DNA of 42,856 nucleotides from DATFXF01 sp035258565 (lineage in GTDB: Bacteria; Acidobacteriota; Terriglobia; Acidiferrales; UBA7541). The stretch spans positions 1 to 42,856 of the forward strand of contig DATFXF010000099.1 in NCBI GenBank assembly GCA_035258565.1, read 5' to 3'. Below the pieces are notes generated by a model. The model had not been told where the DNA came from and searched no databases. It saw only the letters and a program-made list of their open reading frames with translations. The stretch's first letter is position 1. The number at the start of each line of letters is the position of its first letter. Positions 1 to 9,600 of the stretch are shown here, in pieces. A program made the position numbers and the translations under genes.

Positions 1-300
1 GCGCCGGTCGGGTCGGCTTAGTGGGGGACGGCGCAGTCGGCTGCGCACCCGGCGACTGTGGCGGGGTCACGGTAAAGCCGCGACGCTGCGGTGGGATGGC
101 TTCGCTTCCCATGCGTGCGTCGCCCGCCTTGCCATCGGGGCGCGCCGGTCGGGTCGGCGTGCTGAGAGGCGGCGCAGTCGGTTGTGCACCCGGCGACTGC
201 GGCGAAGTCACGGTAAAGCCGCGTTGTGGCGGGATGGCTTCGTTTCCCATGCGTGCGTCGCCCGCCTTGCTATCGGAGTGCCCCGGTCGGCTCGGGCCAT
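1..300 (-). repeat. Tandem repeat of about 141 bp in the C-terminal coding tail
   Basis: The string GCGCCGGTCGGGTCGGC at 1-17 recurs at 142-158, and a diverged copy of its core begins near 282. The period is 141 bp and then about 138 bp. The encoded unit contains KAGDARMG, EAIPPQR, GFTVT and PQSPGAQPTAP. One copy has RR where the other has R, which explains the 3-bp length difference. The window edge cuts the array, so the copy number is unknown. Confidence 0.85.
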
Positions 301-1570
301 TCACGTAGGTGTGCGTGCGCGGATCAAAGATAATCGTCCGTGTCCCTTTGCTCACTTCTGGCCGCGCTGCGGGAGGCGGGCCGGTACGTACGGTCGTGCT
401 CGTCCTCATGCTGGCCACAAGCTCCGCTGGCGGTGTCGACAGCACTTGAGCCTGCTCACGTGGGTCCAGCGGCACGCGCAGGTGCGTCGGCGTGCTGACG
501 CCCTGACTCGGCCCCACGGAAACGAAGCCACGCTGGAGATTCGCCGGTGTCTGGCCCGGACGATCCTGCGGCGCGAGCGGCACCCAACCCACACGGTTGC
601 CGACGCGCACCCAAGAGACCGCGGCGGGCTGCCAGTGTCTGAACCTGCCGGGAACCCACAACCACCCTAAGGTCGGCGAGAAGACCCAGCTGCCGAAGTG
701 ATAGGGTAACCAGCCCCAGCGCTCGAAGCTGATCCAGGTCCAGCCAAGGCCCGGGAAGAAGGCCCAGCGGCCGTACGAGTAAGGAGACCAGTTGTAACCC
801 AGGCCATAGGGCTGCCAGCAGTTCCCATAGCCAGCGAGCGAATACCAGCTGCCATAACTTGAGAGGTCGGAGACTCCGTAGCTATATTGCGTGTCCACGT
901 AGTGCTGAGAAGCCGTGCTTCCCGCGCGCACCTGTTCATCGCGCTCCGCCACCCAGCGATCCCAAGAGTCGGGCTCGGCGTTGCGCCCGATGGAGACGCT
1001 CCCGGCATCGCTCCCGCGGTAACTCAGGGTGTAGCCCTTGGTGACGCGATTGGTGCCCGCGGCGGAGTCAACTTCGACCTCACCCTTTAGCACACTTACC
1101 GTGGTGACGTCGTCATAGACGTCCAGCCGGAACCGCGCGTTAGAGGCAATGGCCACTTCGAGCTGCGGCGTCCGGACAACGAAGGAGTCTTCGTGCGCCA
1201 GGTTGGCGTAAAACGTGCCCACCCCCTGGGTCAAGGTGAGCTTGCTGATGCGGGCGCCGTTCGAGAGGGCCAACTCAGTGAATTCGAGGACGGAGTTTTC
1301 GGCGATCCGCGCCGTGGCTCCGCTTTCAAACTCAACTTCCGCGCGGCCGCCGCCGGTGGCCATGCTGAAGCCTTGCTGGATGGGTAGGTTGGCAACGGCC
1401 TGTTCCCAGCCCTGCTGGTCGGGCCGAGCCACCTGAACGTCGCCTTCGACCAGGCTCAGTCGCACGACGCGGGCGTAGCTGTAATCGTAAGCAACCGCAG
1501 CTAGCGGCAGTAGGCACAGTCCCGCCAGGCCCACCACGGCTAGTACCAATCCTGTGTTGCGCTGAGACAT
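1..1570 (-). CDS. FecR/DUF6600-type secreted surface protein, 3' end cut by window
   Basis: The frame opens at an ATG whose complement lies at 1568-1570 and stays open to base 1, so the C terminus is outside the window. Residues 1-27 form a signal peptide (hydrophobic core ending AAVA). Residues of about 30-185 look like a FecR-type beta domain (VEGDVQVARPD, SGATARIAENS, VLKGEVEV). Next comes a Trp/Tyr/Gly-rich stretch with repeated YGxW, GWTW and GWLPYHFGSW motifs, as in DUF6600 proteins. The tail is rich in Pro, Thr and Gln and carries a tandem repeat of about 47 residues. Such proteins are common in acidobacteria and their function is unknown; a cell-surface or matrix role is inference. 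No partner gene is evident, and the next gene downstream is outside the window. Confidence 0.8.
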   Translation of the reverse strand, partial: MSQRNTGLVLAVVGLAGLCLLPLAAVAYDYSYARVVRLSLVEGDVQVARPDQQGWEQAVANLPIQQGFSMATGGGRAEVEFESGATARIAENSVLEFTELALSNGARISKLTLTQGVGTFYANLAHEDSFVVRTPQLEVAIASNARFRLDVYDDVTTVSVLKGEVEVDSAAGTNRVTKGYTLSYRGSDAGSVSIGRNAEPDSWDRWVAERDEQVRAGSTASQHYVDTQYSYGVSDLSSYGSWYSLAGYGNCWQPYGLGYNWSPYSYGRWAFFPGLGWTWISFERWGWLPYHFGSWVFSPTLGWLWVPGRFRHWQPAAVSWVRVGNRVGWVPLAPQDRPGQTPANLQRGFVSVGPSQGVSTPTHLRVPLDPREQAQVLSTPPAELVASMRTSTTVRTGPPPAARPEVSKGTRTIIFDPRTHTYVNGPSRPGHSDSKAGDARMGNEAIPPQRGFTVTSPQSPGAQPTAPPLSTPTRPARPDGKAGDARMGSEAIPPQRRGFTVTPPQSPGAQPTAPSPTKPTRPA

Positions 1571-1719
1571 GGCCGAGACCAAACGCGTGAGCTTTACACT
1601 AGCTTAGATGTTCCCCGGGGCAGCTGAGTTGCGCTTTCCATCCTCCACCCCCTGGGGGGTGCCGTCAAGCGAAACTCGCTCTCGACCCCCCAGCACTCGG
1701 GCGCCGGGCCTCGTTTGGC

Positions 1720-2379
1720 TCAGTGTTCCCTGGGGTTACGGGTGCGTTCGGCGAGGGCGCGGGCGCGCTGCCGGGCGATGTCAACGAAGCGCGAGTCGTT
1801 GGCAATCTGTTCGAGGACAGGCAACAGGCGCTCAGGCTCGGGCAGAAGTTTGCGGTTCAAATCCGATTCGAGTTGGAGCAGGGCCTCGTTTATGCCCAGA
1901 CGATCGTAGCGCATCCGCCGTTGGAGCAGAACGAGATGTTCCTGCTGGCGCGCCAGGCCCTCGAAGATCTGCACGAGCTGATTGGCCGTCGAGTTCAGCG
2001 TGTAGTTGAAGCGTGCTTCGTGGGCCTCGGCACCGCGCTCGTAGCGGAAGGTCTTCTCGCCCAGATTGGCGATGCGCCGGCGGATGTCGAGTTGGAGATT
2101 GCGAAAATCGTTGAGCTGTCCGGCCAGTTCGAAGATCTTGGCCCGCAGGGCGGGGCCCATTTCGAACGGCTGCGCTCCCGGCGGGTCCTCAAGCTGGCGG
2201 ATATCAAAGGTGGCGGTGCCCTTTTCACCGACCTTGATCTCGATGAACTCGGGATTGCTGGCCTTGAAAACTCGACGATAGATGATCGTGGCCTCCTCGG
2301 CAGTTAAAGCTGGCAGCAGGAGAAGCAAAAGGAGGAAACCGAGGGGTCCTGAAAAGCTGGGTACCAGGCGCGGACTCAT
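1720..2379 (-). CDS. Secreted hypothetical protein, helical
   Basis: A 219-residue protein with a clear N-terminal signal peptide (leucine-rich core, cleavage near LTAEE). After a short beta-like stretch (residues of about 30-65) it is rich in charged, helix-forming residues and probably forms coiled coils (LRAKIFELAGQL, LVLLQRRMRYDRL). I do not recognise a family. Its start codon overlaps the stop codon of the upstream ruvC gene (2376-2379, ATGA type), so the two are probably translationally coupled. This pairing does not reveal a function. The signal peptide argues for a periplasmic role, unlike RuvC. Confidence 0.7.
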   Translation of the reverse strand: MSPRLVPSFSGPLGFLLLLLLLPALTAEEATIIYRRVFKASNPEFIEIKVGEKGTATFDIRQLEDPPGAQPFEMGPALRAKIFELAGQLNDFRNLQLDIRRRIANLGEKTFRYERGAEAHEARFNYTLNSTANQLVQIFEGLARQQEHLVLLQRRMRYDRLGINEALLQLESDLNRKLLPEPERLLPVLEQIANDSRFVDIARQRARALAERTRNPREH

Positions 2380-3005
2380 CGGGTCGTGACTGGCCGGCGG
2401 ACTCCGGTCGAGCGGCCGCGCACACTGGTTCCGTCGGGCACTGGCTGAACCAGCGCCGGAGCAATGGCCTGAGCCAAGCGCAGGCGCCCTGGCGCCGAAT
2501 AGATGTGGCAGAGGGCCACGGCCAGGGCGTCAGCAGCATCGGAGGGCTCCGGCGTCACGCTCATTCCCAATATGGCACGCACCATCAACTGCATCTGCTG
2601 CTTGGTGGCGTGGCCGTAGCCCGCTACGCTCGCCTTCACTTCGCGCGGGGCATAGCTGTGCACCGGGATGTTCTGCTCGGCCGCGGCCAGCAGGACCACG
2701 CCGCGCACCTCCGCGAGTACGAGAGCCGTTTTCATGTTCAGAGCGGCGAAGACCGATTCGACCGCCATGGCGTCGGGAGAAAACTGCTTGAGCAGCTGCA
2801 CGAGAAGCCGGTGAATTTCGCATAAGCGCGCCGGAATGGCCAGTTTCGTCGAGGCGGCCAGCGTGCCGAAGCTCAGCATGTGGCAATCGCGGCCGTCGCT
2901 TTCTACCACGCCGTAGCCGGTCGGCCCGGCGGCGGCCGGATCCACGCCCAGCACGCAGATTCTTCCCGGTTGACGCTGAGGCGAACTCTTCCCGCAGGTG
3001 CCCAT
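2376..3005 (-). CDS. ruvC: Crossover junction endodeoxyribonuclease RuvC
   Basis: RuvC resolves Holliday junctions with RuvAB in homologous recombination, as a cytoplasmic homodimer dependent on Mg2+. The acidic catalytic set is visible: Asp in VLGVDPAA near residue 22, Glu in AVESVF, and the two Asp residues in PSDAADALAVALCH. TGYGVV matches the usual beta-hairpin, but the segment between GVDP and TGYG is two residues longer than the common GIDPGxxxTGYG. The C-terminal tail after the catalytic domain (from about residue 165) is Arg- and Pro-rich and extends beyond the usual end. The start at 3005 gives 209 residues with only a weak ribosome binding site. It overlaps the downstream secreted hypothetical gene by 4 bp. 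ruvA and ruvB are not in the window. Confidence 0.9.
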   Translation of the reverse strand: MGTCGKSSPQRQPGRICVLGVDPAAAGPTGYGVVESDGRDCHMLSFGTLAASTKLAIPARLCEIHRLLVQLLKQFSPDAMAVESVFAALNMKTALVLAEVRGVVLLAAAEQNIPVHSYAPREVKASVAGYGHATKQQMQLMVRAILGMSVTPEPSDAADALAVALCHIYSAPGRLRLAQAIAPALVQPVPDGTSVRGRSTGVRRPVTTR

Positions 3006-3111
3006 AGCCGAGCGCCAGTTTACGTTGGGTCAAAAACCTCTCGCCACTGTTTTTTTGGGCCGGCGGATGTGCTGGCCCGCGCGGGGCGGCGCAGGCGGGG
3101 AGGCGACTAAT

Positions 3112-3867
3112 TTAGTTGGCTGCCACCGCGGCTTGGATCTCTTTCTCATCAATGTCGAAATTGGCATAGACGTGCTGAACGTCGTCGTGGTCCTCGAGGG
3201 CCTCAACCAATTTCAACATCTGCTGCGCTGCGGCTCCGGTGAGCTTGACATAGTTCTGCGGCAGCATGGCCAGCTCGGCTGTCGCGAGTTTGATGCCCGC
3301 GGCGGCCAGAGCGTCGCGCACGGTCTCAAACGCCTCTGGCGGCGTGACCACTTCCCAGGATGACCCGTCGTCGCGCAAATCTTCGGCGCCGGCGTCGAGC
3401 ACGATACCCATCAGTTTTTCTTCCGTGGTCTGTTCTTTGGGCACCACGATCTGACCCTTGCGGTGAAACATCCATCCGACGCTCCCCGCTTCGGCCAGGT
3501 TCCCGCCGTGCTTGCTGAGCAGGTGGCGGATTTCACTCACCACGCGGTTGCGATTCGTGGTGACCACCTGCACCAGCATCCCTACGCCTCCGGGACCATA
3601 CCCCTCGAAATAGACCTCCTCGAACTGCTCTCCCTCAAGCTGCCCGGTGCCGCGCTGGACCGCCCGCACGACGTTCTCGTTGGGCATATTCTCGGCCTTC
3701 GCTGCGGCGACGGCGGTGCGCAGGCGAGGGTTCGAATCCGGGTCACCGCCACCCACGCGCGCGGCAATGGTGATTTCGCGGATCAGTTTGGTGAAGATCT
3801 TGCCGCGTCTGGCGTCGGTGGCCGCCTTCTTATGCTTGATGGTGGCCCATTTGGAGTGCCCGGACAT
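3112..3867 (-). CDS. yebC: YebC/PmpR (TACO1) family protein
   Basis: A 251-residue full-length member of the YebC/TACO1 family, cytoplasmic, described as a transcription regulator or as an aid to translation of polyproline stretches. The signature N terminus MSGHSKWATIKHKKAATDA is intact, followed by GGGDPDSNPRLRTAV, the ENMPNENVVRAVQRG segment and the acidic C-terminal domain (LEDHDDVQHVYANFD). It lies upstream of ruvC on the same strand with a gap of about 106 bp. A yebC-ruvC arrangement is common in bacteria and supports both assignments. A GAGGCG-like ribosome binding site precedes the ATG. Confidence 0.95.
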   Translation of the reverse strand: MSGHSKWATIKHKKAATDARRGKIFTKLIREITIAARVGGGDPDSNPRLRTAVAAAKAENMPNENVVRAVQRGTGQLEGEQFEEVYFEGYGPGGVGMLVQVVTTNRNRVVSEIRHLLSKHGGNLAEAGSVGWMFHRKGQIVVPKEQTTEEKLMGIVLDAGAEDLRDDGSSWEVVTPPEAFETVRDALAAAGIKLATAELAMLPQNYVKLTGAAAQQMLKLVEALEDHDDVQHVYANFDIDEKEIQAAVAAN

Positions 3868-4083
3868 GACAACGCCTCATTCAGGATAGATGGCACGAGT
3901 CGATCACCTGCTCTTGCCGCGCTAGTCTAGCACAGGCTGGGCCGCGGGGGAACAGACGCACAGCCGTGCAGCCGTGGTGCATGCGGAGTTGCAGATAGGT
4001 GTCGAAGGGCAGCGGGAAGGTAGATTTTCTGGAAGGCCGGTGTTAACTGTTAGCAGTGAGCTTCGAACTTCCCGGCGGCCACG

Positions 4084-4434
4084 GTGCCTATGCCTAGTCC
4101 TTGTAGCATACCCGGTTGCAAGGGCGAAGTGCCCTCTGAGCTCGATTCGGAGCATCTCTGTGTCCTGCACTTCACCATGGGTGTGGAACAGGCTTGCTCC
4201 GACATGCGCCACGAAACCGTGCTCGGCAATGCCAGCCACGCGCGCCAGCTGGAGATCATCCACTATATCGCCGACCACGGCGAGATGCTTGCGCGTGTTG
4301 CCACCAGCGGCTTGCACCTGTCCAACGAAATGAAGGGCCGCGTCCTGAGCACGTTCCTTACGCTGATCAACTTGCGCGAGAATCTCGATCGCGCCTCGCT
4401 GCGCCATCCACCCACGCGGGGTGTGGCCCGCTAG
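4084..4434 (+). CDS. Small Cys/His-containing hypothetical protein
   Basis: A 116-residue soluble protein. The N terminus has a possible metal-binding arrangement (CSIPGCKG, then HLCVLHF). The remainder is helical, with ARQLEIIHYIADHGEMLARV and FLTLINLRENLDRA. No family is recognised. It lies between divergent and convergent minus-strand genes and has its own promoter region in 3868-4083, where I see no other gene. The ribosome binding site is weak. A start at the second ATG (4090) is equally possible. Confidence 0.6.
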   Translation: MPMPSPCSIPGCKGEVPSELDSEHLCVLHFTMGVEQACSDMRHETVLGNASHARQLEIIHYIADHGEMLARVATSGLHLSNEMKGRVLSTFLTLINLRENLDRASLRHPPTRGVAR

Positions 4435-4471
4435 TGCCTCGGGCGGTGAGGGGTCGTCCGCGGCATCCTGC

Positions 4472-5404
4472 TTATGGCCGACGTGCACCTTCGGGATTCG
4501 AGCGCGTGAGCCTTTCGAAATAACCAAAGGCCAGCCGCGAGATCTCGCTGATGGCGCGCTCCGCTGATTCGTTCTCCTTCACGTAGGTGGTCATCACCGC
4601 AATCGCGTACGGCCGGCCCGCCAACAAGACGACTCCCGAATCACAGCGCACCCCTTCGAGCTCGCCCGGCTTGTCCGCCAACTCGACGTTTTCCGGCAAG
4701 CCGCGCCGGAGAGGAGTGCTCTTGCGGTATTTCAGAATCTCCAGCACCGCGGCGGTGTGCGCCGGATCGAGCAGCTTGCCCTGGTAAAGCTGTTCGAGGA
4801 GTGCGACCATCTCGCGCGGCGTGGAGAGGTTTTCGCGGCCGGCGCGCTGCGCCTCGAGATCCATCATCCTGCGCTGCAAGTGCGTTTCGGTGAGTCCTTG
4901 ACGCTTTAAGAAGTCGTTGACCTTATCCATACCGAGGCGATCAATCAGCACGTTTGTGGCGGTGTTATCCGAAAGCACGATCATGAGCACGGCCAGATCG
5001 CCGAGCGAGAGAGCCGAAGTGGCGTCGCCGAAGTGTTGTACCACCCCGCTGCCGCCGACCATCTGCGCACGCTTGACTTCGATCCGTTCTCGGAGGCGCA
5101 AGCCGTCGGCCTGGGCTTGCTGGTAGAGCGCGATGAGAATGGGGAGTTTGATCGAGCTGGCCTGGGGGAACAGAGTGTCGGCGTTGGCCTCAAACATTTC
5201 ACCGCTCGTCAGGTCTTTCACAGCCATACCCAGCACGCCGTCGAACTCACCGCCGATCTGGCGAAGCTGCCGGGTGAGCTTGGCGCGAAGCTCGGCGACC
5301 CGCGCGTCCGGCTGGGCCGCGGGGTTTCGCGCCTGCGCCCGAGCCATGCTCGCCAGGGTCAGCACAAGGATGGGAACGAATAAGCGGACGCGCCTCGACT
5401 CCAT
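4472..5404 (-). CDS. Class A beta-lactamase-like serine hydrolase
   Basis: A 310-residue exported protein. The start was placed at 5404 because a signal peptide follows (RRVRLFVPILVLTLASMARAQ) and GGAGG lies about 10 bases upstream. Serine beta-lactamase landmarks appear in order: SxxK in QASSIKLP, SDN in LSDNTATN, an omega-loop-like segment (MDLEAQRAGREN), and KPG in ADKPGELEG where KTG or KSG is usual. The protein should be a periplasmic acyl-serine hydrolase. Whether it hydrolyses beta-lactams cannot be told, and the Thr/Ser to Pro change in the third motif makes a non-lactamase activity plausible. It is followed on the same strand by no close gene, and the upstream ThiF-like gene ends 40 bp before it. 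Confidence 0.85.
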   Translation of the reverse strand: MESRRVRLFVPILVLTLASMARAQARNPAAQPDARVAELRAKLTRQLRQIGGEFDGVLGMAVKDLTSGEMFEANADTLFPQASSIKLPILIALYQQAQADGLRLRERIEVKRAQMVGGSGVVQHFGDATSALSLGDLAVLMIVLSDNTATNVLIDRLGMDKVNDFLKRQGLTETHLQRRMMDLEAQRAGRENLSTPREMVALLEQLYQGKLLDPAHTAAVLEILKYRKSTPLRRGLPENVELADKPGELEGVRCDSGVVLLAGRPYAIAVMTTYVKENESAERAISEISRLAFGYFERLTRSNPEGARRP

Positions 5405-5444
5405 GGCAGGTCTTCCTCCAAAACAGGATTGCTTCCCGGACTGG

Positions 5445-6470
5445 TTACGCGCCGATATAGCGGGCGTAGAGCGAGCGTGCCACCCGGGGATCGCGCGTGC
5501 CCTTGACGATGGCGCGGCCGTCGGCAAATACTGTCAATTCGTACGGCGCCACACGGAAGCGCAGCAGGAAGTCGTTGCTGCGCACCTCCTCCACCGCCGG
5601 TTGGAGCCGCCGGCCGAGTGTGGCCAGATCCAGCCGTCGGCTCCTTTCGTGGATTTGCACCGAATCACGCCCGCACAGGCTGATGTGCGGCTGCGCCTCG
5701 CCTTCGAGGTAGCGGAACTCGTCGCGCACGCAGGCGCGGCAATCCGGATTGCGCTCGACGCCGAGGGACTGGAACCGCGACGCCCATACATCGAAAGAGA
5801 CCAGGCGCCCGCCGAGACCTTCCCTGCTTCCGGTGAGCAGTTTGATCGCTTCGGTAGCCTGGATCGAGGCCATGATTCCCGCGGCGGCGCCGAGCACCCC
5901 TACGGTGTCGCAGGTCTCTTCGAGACCCTGCTCGGGATGTGCCTCGACGAGGCATGCCAGACACGCTGTCGCGTGGGGCAGGACGGTGAGAGTCACTCCG
6001 TAGCTCGAGACCGCCGCGGCGTAGATCCACGGCAGACCGAGCTTCACGGCCACATCGTTGATCAAGAAGCGCGTCTCGAAATTGTCCGTGCCGTCCAGGA
6101 TGAGCGAGAAGTCGGCGAGGAGTTCCTCGGCATTCCGCGGGCCAAGGTCAGCGATCACGCCCTCTACGGTCACGTCGGCGTTGATGGCATGCAGCCTGCG
6201 TTCGGCGGCCACGGCTTTGGGCAGCGCATCGCGGGCGTCCGCCTCGTCGAATAGCATCTGGCGTTGCAGGTTCGAGGGCTCGACGAAGTCGCGGTCAATG
6301 ATGCGCAGATGACCCAATCCGGCGCGCACAAGCAGATTGGCGAGCGACGTGCCCAGCGCGCCCGCACCCACAAGCACCGCGCGCGAGGCCAGCAGGCGCT
6401 GCTGACCGGCCTCCCCGATCGGGGCGAAGAGGATCTGTCGCGAATATTTGCTGGCGAGCTTGGGGTCCAT
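5445..6470 (-). CDS. ThiF/MoeB-family adenylyltransferase (E1-like)
   Basis: This enzyme family adenylates the C terminus of a ubiquitin-like sulfur carrier (ThiS or MoaD) for thiamine or molybdopterin synthesis in the cytoplasm. The start at 6470 gives 341 residues. Visible motifs are the ATP-binding GAGALGT near residue 37, the Arg finger in NLQRQ, DGTDNFETR, the catalytic-type Cys in EETCDTVGVLG, and two zinc-binding CxxC pairs (CLAC and CRAC). Instead of the rhodanese domain found in some MoeB proteins, the C terminus has about 75 residues resembling a small ubiquitin-like or carrier fold (FADGRAIVKGTRDPRVA). No thi or moa partner is nearby, so the pathway is not decided. Confidence 0.85.
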   Translation of the reverse strand: MDPKLASKYSRQILFAPIGEAGQQRLLASRAVLVGAGALGTSLANLLVRAGLGHLRIIDRDFVEPSNLQRQMLFDEADARDALPKAVAAERRLHAINADVTVEGVIADLGPRNAEELLADFSLILDGTDNFETRFLINDVAVKLGLPWIYAAAVSSYGVTLTVLPHATACLACLVEAHPEQGLEETCDTVGVLGAAAGIMASIQATEAIKLLTGSREGLGGRLVSFDVWASRFQSLGVERNPDCRACVRDEFRYLEGEAQPHISLCGRDSVQIHERSRRLDLATLGRRLQPAVEEVRSNDFLLRFRVAPYELTVFADGRAIVKGTRDPRVARSLYARYIGA

Positions 6471-6646
6471 CTCTCGCTCTTGACCTCTTTGCCCATCATA
6501 CGCCAGCAAACGCAAATTGGAGCAGCTCCCCAATGCGACGGCCATCGTCCTCGCGCCAATCCGCATCCGGCGCAGAAGTCCCCGCGAAGAATCTGGAGAA
6601 GTAGGCAACGTGGCTGTGCTAACCTTTCGTCTCATCGTGAGCGGTG

Positions 6647-9600
6647 ATGCAGAGCAAGCTTCGTGCCCTCTTCGTGCCGGCCCTCTGGGTCGCGGCCATG
6701 TGCCTGGCCGCTGGGGTGCGGGCGCAGGTGCCCGTCCCACCCGAGCCCGTTCCTCCGCCAAGGCCGGTAGAAACGCAGGCCGAAGGTCAGCGCATCGCCG
6801 CCGTCCGCGTGGTGAGTGAAACCGGCAGTGTTCTTGAAGAAAATCCACCCAACCTCCCGGTGCAGCAGGGTCAGGCATTGGATTCCGAGATCGTGCGAGA
6901 GGGTTTGCGACAGCTCTTCCGCACCGGCCGCTACGCCGACATTCGTGCCGAGGCGACTCCGGTCGCGGGCGGGGTGCGGCTGGACTTCATTGTCGAACGC
7001 AATTTCTATGTGAACCTTGTCCAAGTCACCGGACTGCGCCCTCCTCCCGGAGAACCGCTGGCCATCTCCTCGCTGCGCCTAAACCTGGGCGAGCCATTTC
7101 GCGAGAGCTTGTTGAAGGAGGCGCTCGAGCGGCTGCGCCAGACGCTGCGGGACGATGGGCTCTACGAGGCGCAGCTCGAGCCGGCGCTCACGCCGCATCC
7201 AGAGACGCGCCAGATGGACATCACGGTGAAGGTCACGCCGGGCCCACGAGCGCGCCTGCGCGCGATTGTCATGCACAATCAGACCGACTATCCCGATCAG
7301 GATTTGCTCCGCGGGTCAAAATTGAAGGTCGGCCGTGAATTGAACTCGGCAAGGCTCGATCATGCCGCTGAGCGCGTGCGAAAGTTTCTGACCAGAAAAG
7401 GCTTTCTCGGTGCGCGGGTCACCCTGCGTCGCGGAGACTATGACCCCAAGACCCGGACGCTGCCCCTGGAGGTGGAGGTCACGGCCGGGCCCCGGGTTCG
7501 CGTCGAGGTCGCTGGCGCGAAGATCCCGGCCAAGGATCTCCGCAAGCTCGTCCCCATCTACCAGGAAGGCGCCGTGGATGAAGACCTCCTGCAGGAGGGC
7601 CGCCGCGCCATCCGCGACTATCTCGAACGCGAAGGCTTCTTCGATGCCCGGGTGAACTACACCGTGGCCGAGACGCCTGGCGGAGATCCGAAGGCGAAAA
7701 AGACCGCCAACGAGGTGATAACCTACCAGATTGAACACGGGCCGCGACGCCGCCTGGTGGGCATCGCGTTCGACGGCAACAAATACTTCAGCAATGAGCT
7801 GCTCCGGGGCCGGCTGCACATTCAGTCTGCCGCTTTCCTCTCCCGGGGGCGATTCAGCCAGCGGCTCTTGCAGGAGGACGCGAATTCGATTCATGACTTG
7901 TATGTTGCCAACGGCTTCCGCAATGCAGCGGTGCGGAGCGAGGTGACCGAAGACTATCAAGGCAAAGAAGGCGACCTCTTCGTCCGCTTCCGCATCAACG
8001 AGGGCCCGCAGACGCTCGTCGCTGACCTGCAGCTCGAGGGCAACCACGTGTTGACGAACGATCGGCTTCTTTCCGTCGTAGGTTCAACCCCAGGCCAGCC
8101 GTACTCGGAGTTCAGCGTTTCGAGCGACCGCGACAATATGCTGGCCCTCTACTATAACGAGGGCTTTCCCGAGGCGCGCTTCACCTTCGTCGCCGAAGAA
8201 GAGACCGCGGCAAACTCCCAAGACGGCGGATCGCCCGGACCGGTTACGGAGGCGCCGCGCATGCGTCTCATCTACCGCATCGTCGAAGGCCCGCAGGTGC
8301 GCGTGGCGCGGCTGTTCCTGGGCGGGTATGAGCACACACGCCAAGGCGTGGTGGCCCGCGAGGTCCAAGTGAAGCCGGGGGAGCCACTGCGCGAGGGGGA
8401 CGTAGTCGAAACGCAGCGACGTCTCTATAATCTGGGGGTCTTCAGCCGCGTCTCGATTGCGCCCCAAAACCCCAGTGGCACGGACCCCGAGAAAAACGTC
8501 GTCGTGCTAGTCGAAGAAGCCAAGCGCTACACGCTGGGCTACGGATTCGGCTTTGAGGTCCAGCGCCTAGGAGGAGCCAACAGCCCTGTGTCCGGCGCGT
8601 TCACCGCCAGCCCGCGGGGGATTTTCGAGATCACGAAAAACAACCTCACCGGGCGCGCCGACGCTCTTTCCCTCAAGGTGCGCGCCAGCACGCTGCAGGG
8701 GCGCGCGCTGCTCAGCTATACCGAACCGAACTTCCTTGCGCGTCGTGCCCTGAGCCTGCAAATTACCGGCTTTGCCGACAAGACGCGCGACGTCTTAACC
8801 TTCACCTCGCGCCGTTACGAGGCCTCGCTGCAAGTGGCGCAAAGCCTCACGCTGGCAACCTCGCTGCTCTATCGCTATTTCTTCCGGCGCGTGACCGTGG
8901 GGGACCTGCAAGTCTCGCCCGGCCAGATCCCGCTGATTAGCCAGCCTACCCTGGTTTCCGGTTTTGGGTTCAGTTGGGTGCGCGACCGGCGCAACAATCC
9001 CGCCGACGCCACGCGCGGCAACTTCAACAATGCGGACCTGAGCATCGCCGGCAAGCCCCTCGGCTCAAGCACAAGCTTCGTGCGGCTGTCTCTCCAGAAT
9101 TCGACCTATCAGCCGATCCGGCGTCGCTTTGCCTTTGCGCGCTCCATCCGCTTCGGCGTGCAGTCGCCGATTGGCAACACCCTATCGAGCGAGATCCCCT
9201 TGCCGGAGCGCTTCTTTGCTGGCGGCGGGAATAGCTTGCGCGGCTTTGGCCTGAACCAGGCCGGCCCTCGCGATCCCCTCACCGGTTTTCCCGTGGGTGG
9301 CCAGGCCCTGCTCGTCCTCAACCAGGAATTGCGGTTCCCCATGCGCCTGCCGTTCGTCGGCAGCCGGCTGGGTGGCGCCCTGTTCTACGATGCAGGGAAT
9401 GTCTTCCCCAGTGTTCGCCGCATCAACTTGCGCACCTCGCCTCCCGAACCGATCTTTGACCCCAGCATGCCAAACCGGTGCCTGCTCAACTGCACCAACG
9501 ATCTAGACTATCTCTCGCATACGATCGGCTTTGGCTTCCGCTATGCAACCCCGATCGGGCCGGTGCGGCTGGACCTGGGGTATCAGTTGAATCCGGCGCG

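Noticed and set aside
1..300. CRISPR-like repeat array
   Set aside because: The repeat units are contiguous, in frame with a coding sequence and without spacers.
1571..1719. GC-rich intergenic stretch after the secreted hypothetical gene, with a CCCCTGGGGGG palindrome
   Set aside because: The palindrome has no T-run and no clear gene or RNA, so a terminator or regulatory call is not supported.
5133..6254. Plus-strand open frame of over 370 codons opposite the beta-lactamase-like and ThiF-like genes
   Set aside because: It is antisense to two genes with clear motifs, and its translation has no recognisable domain; long shadow frames are expected at this GC content.
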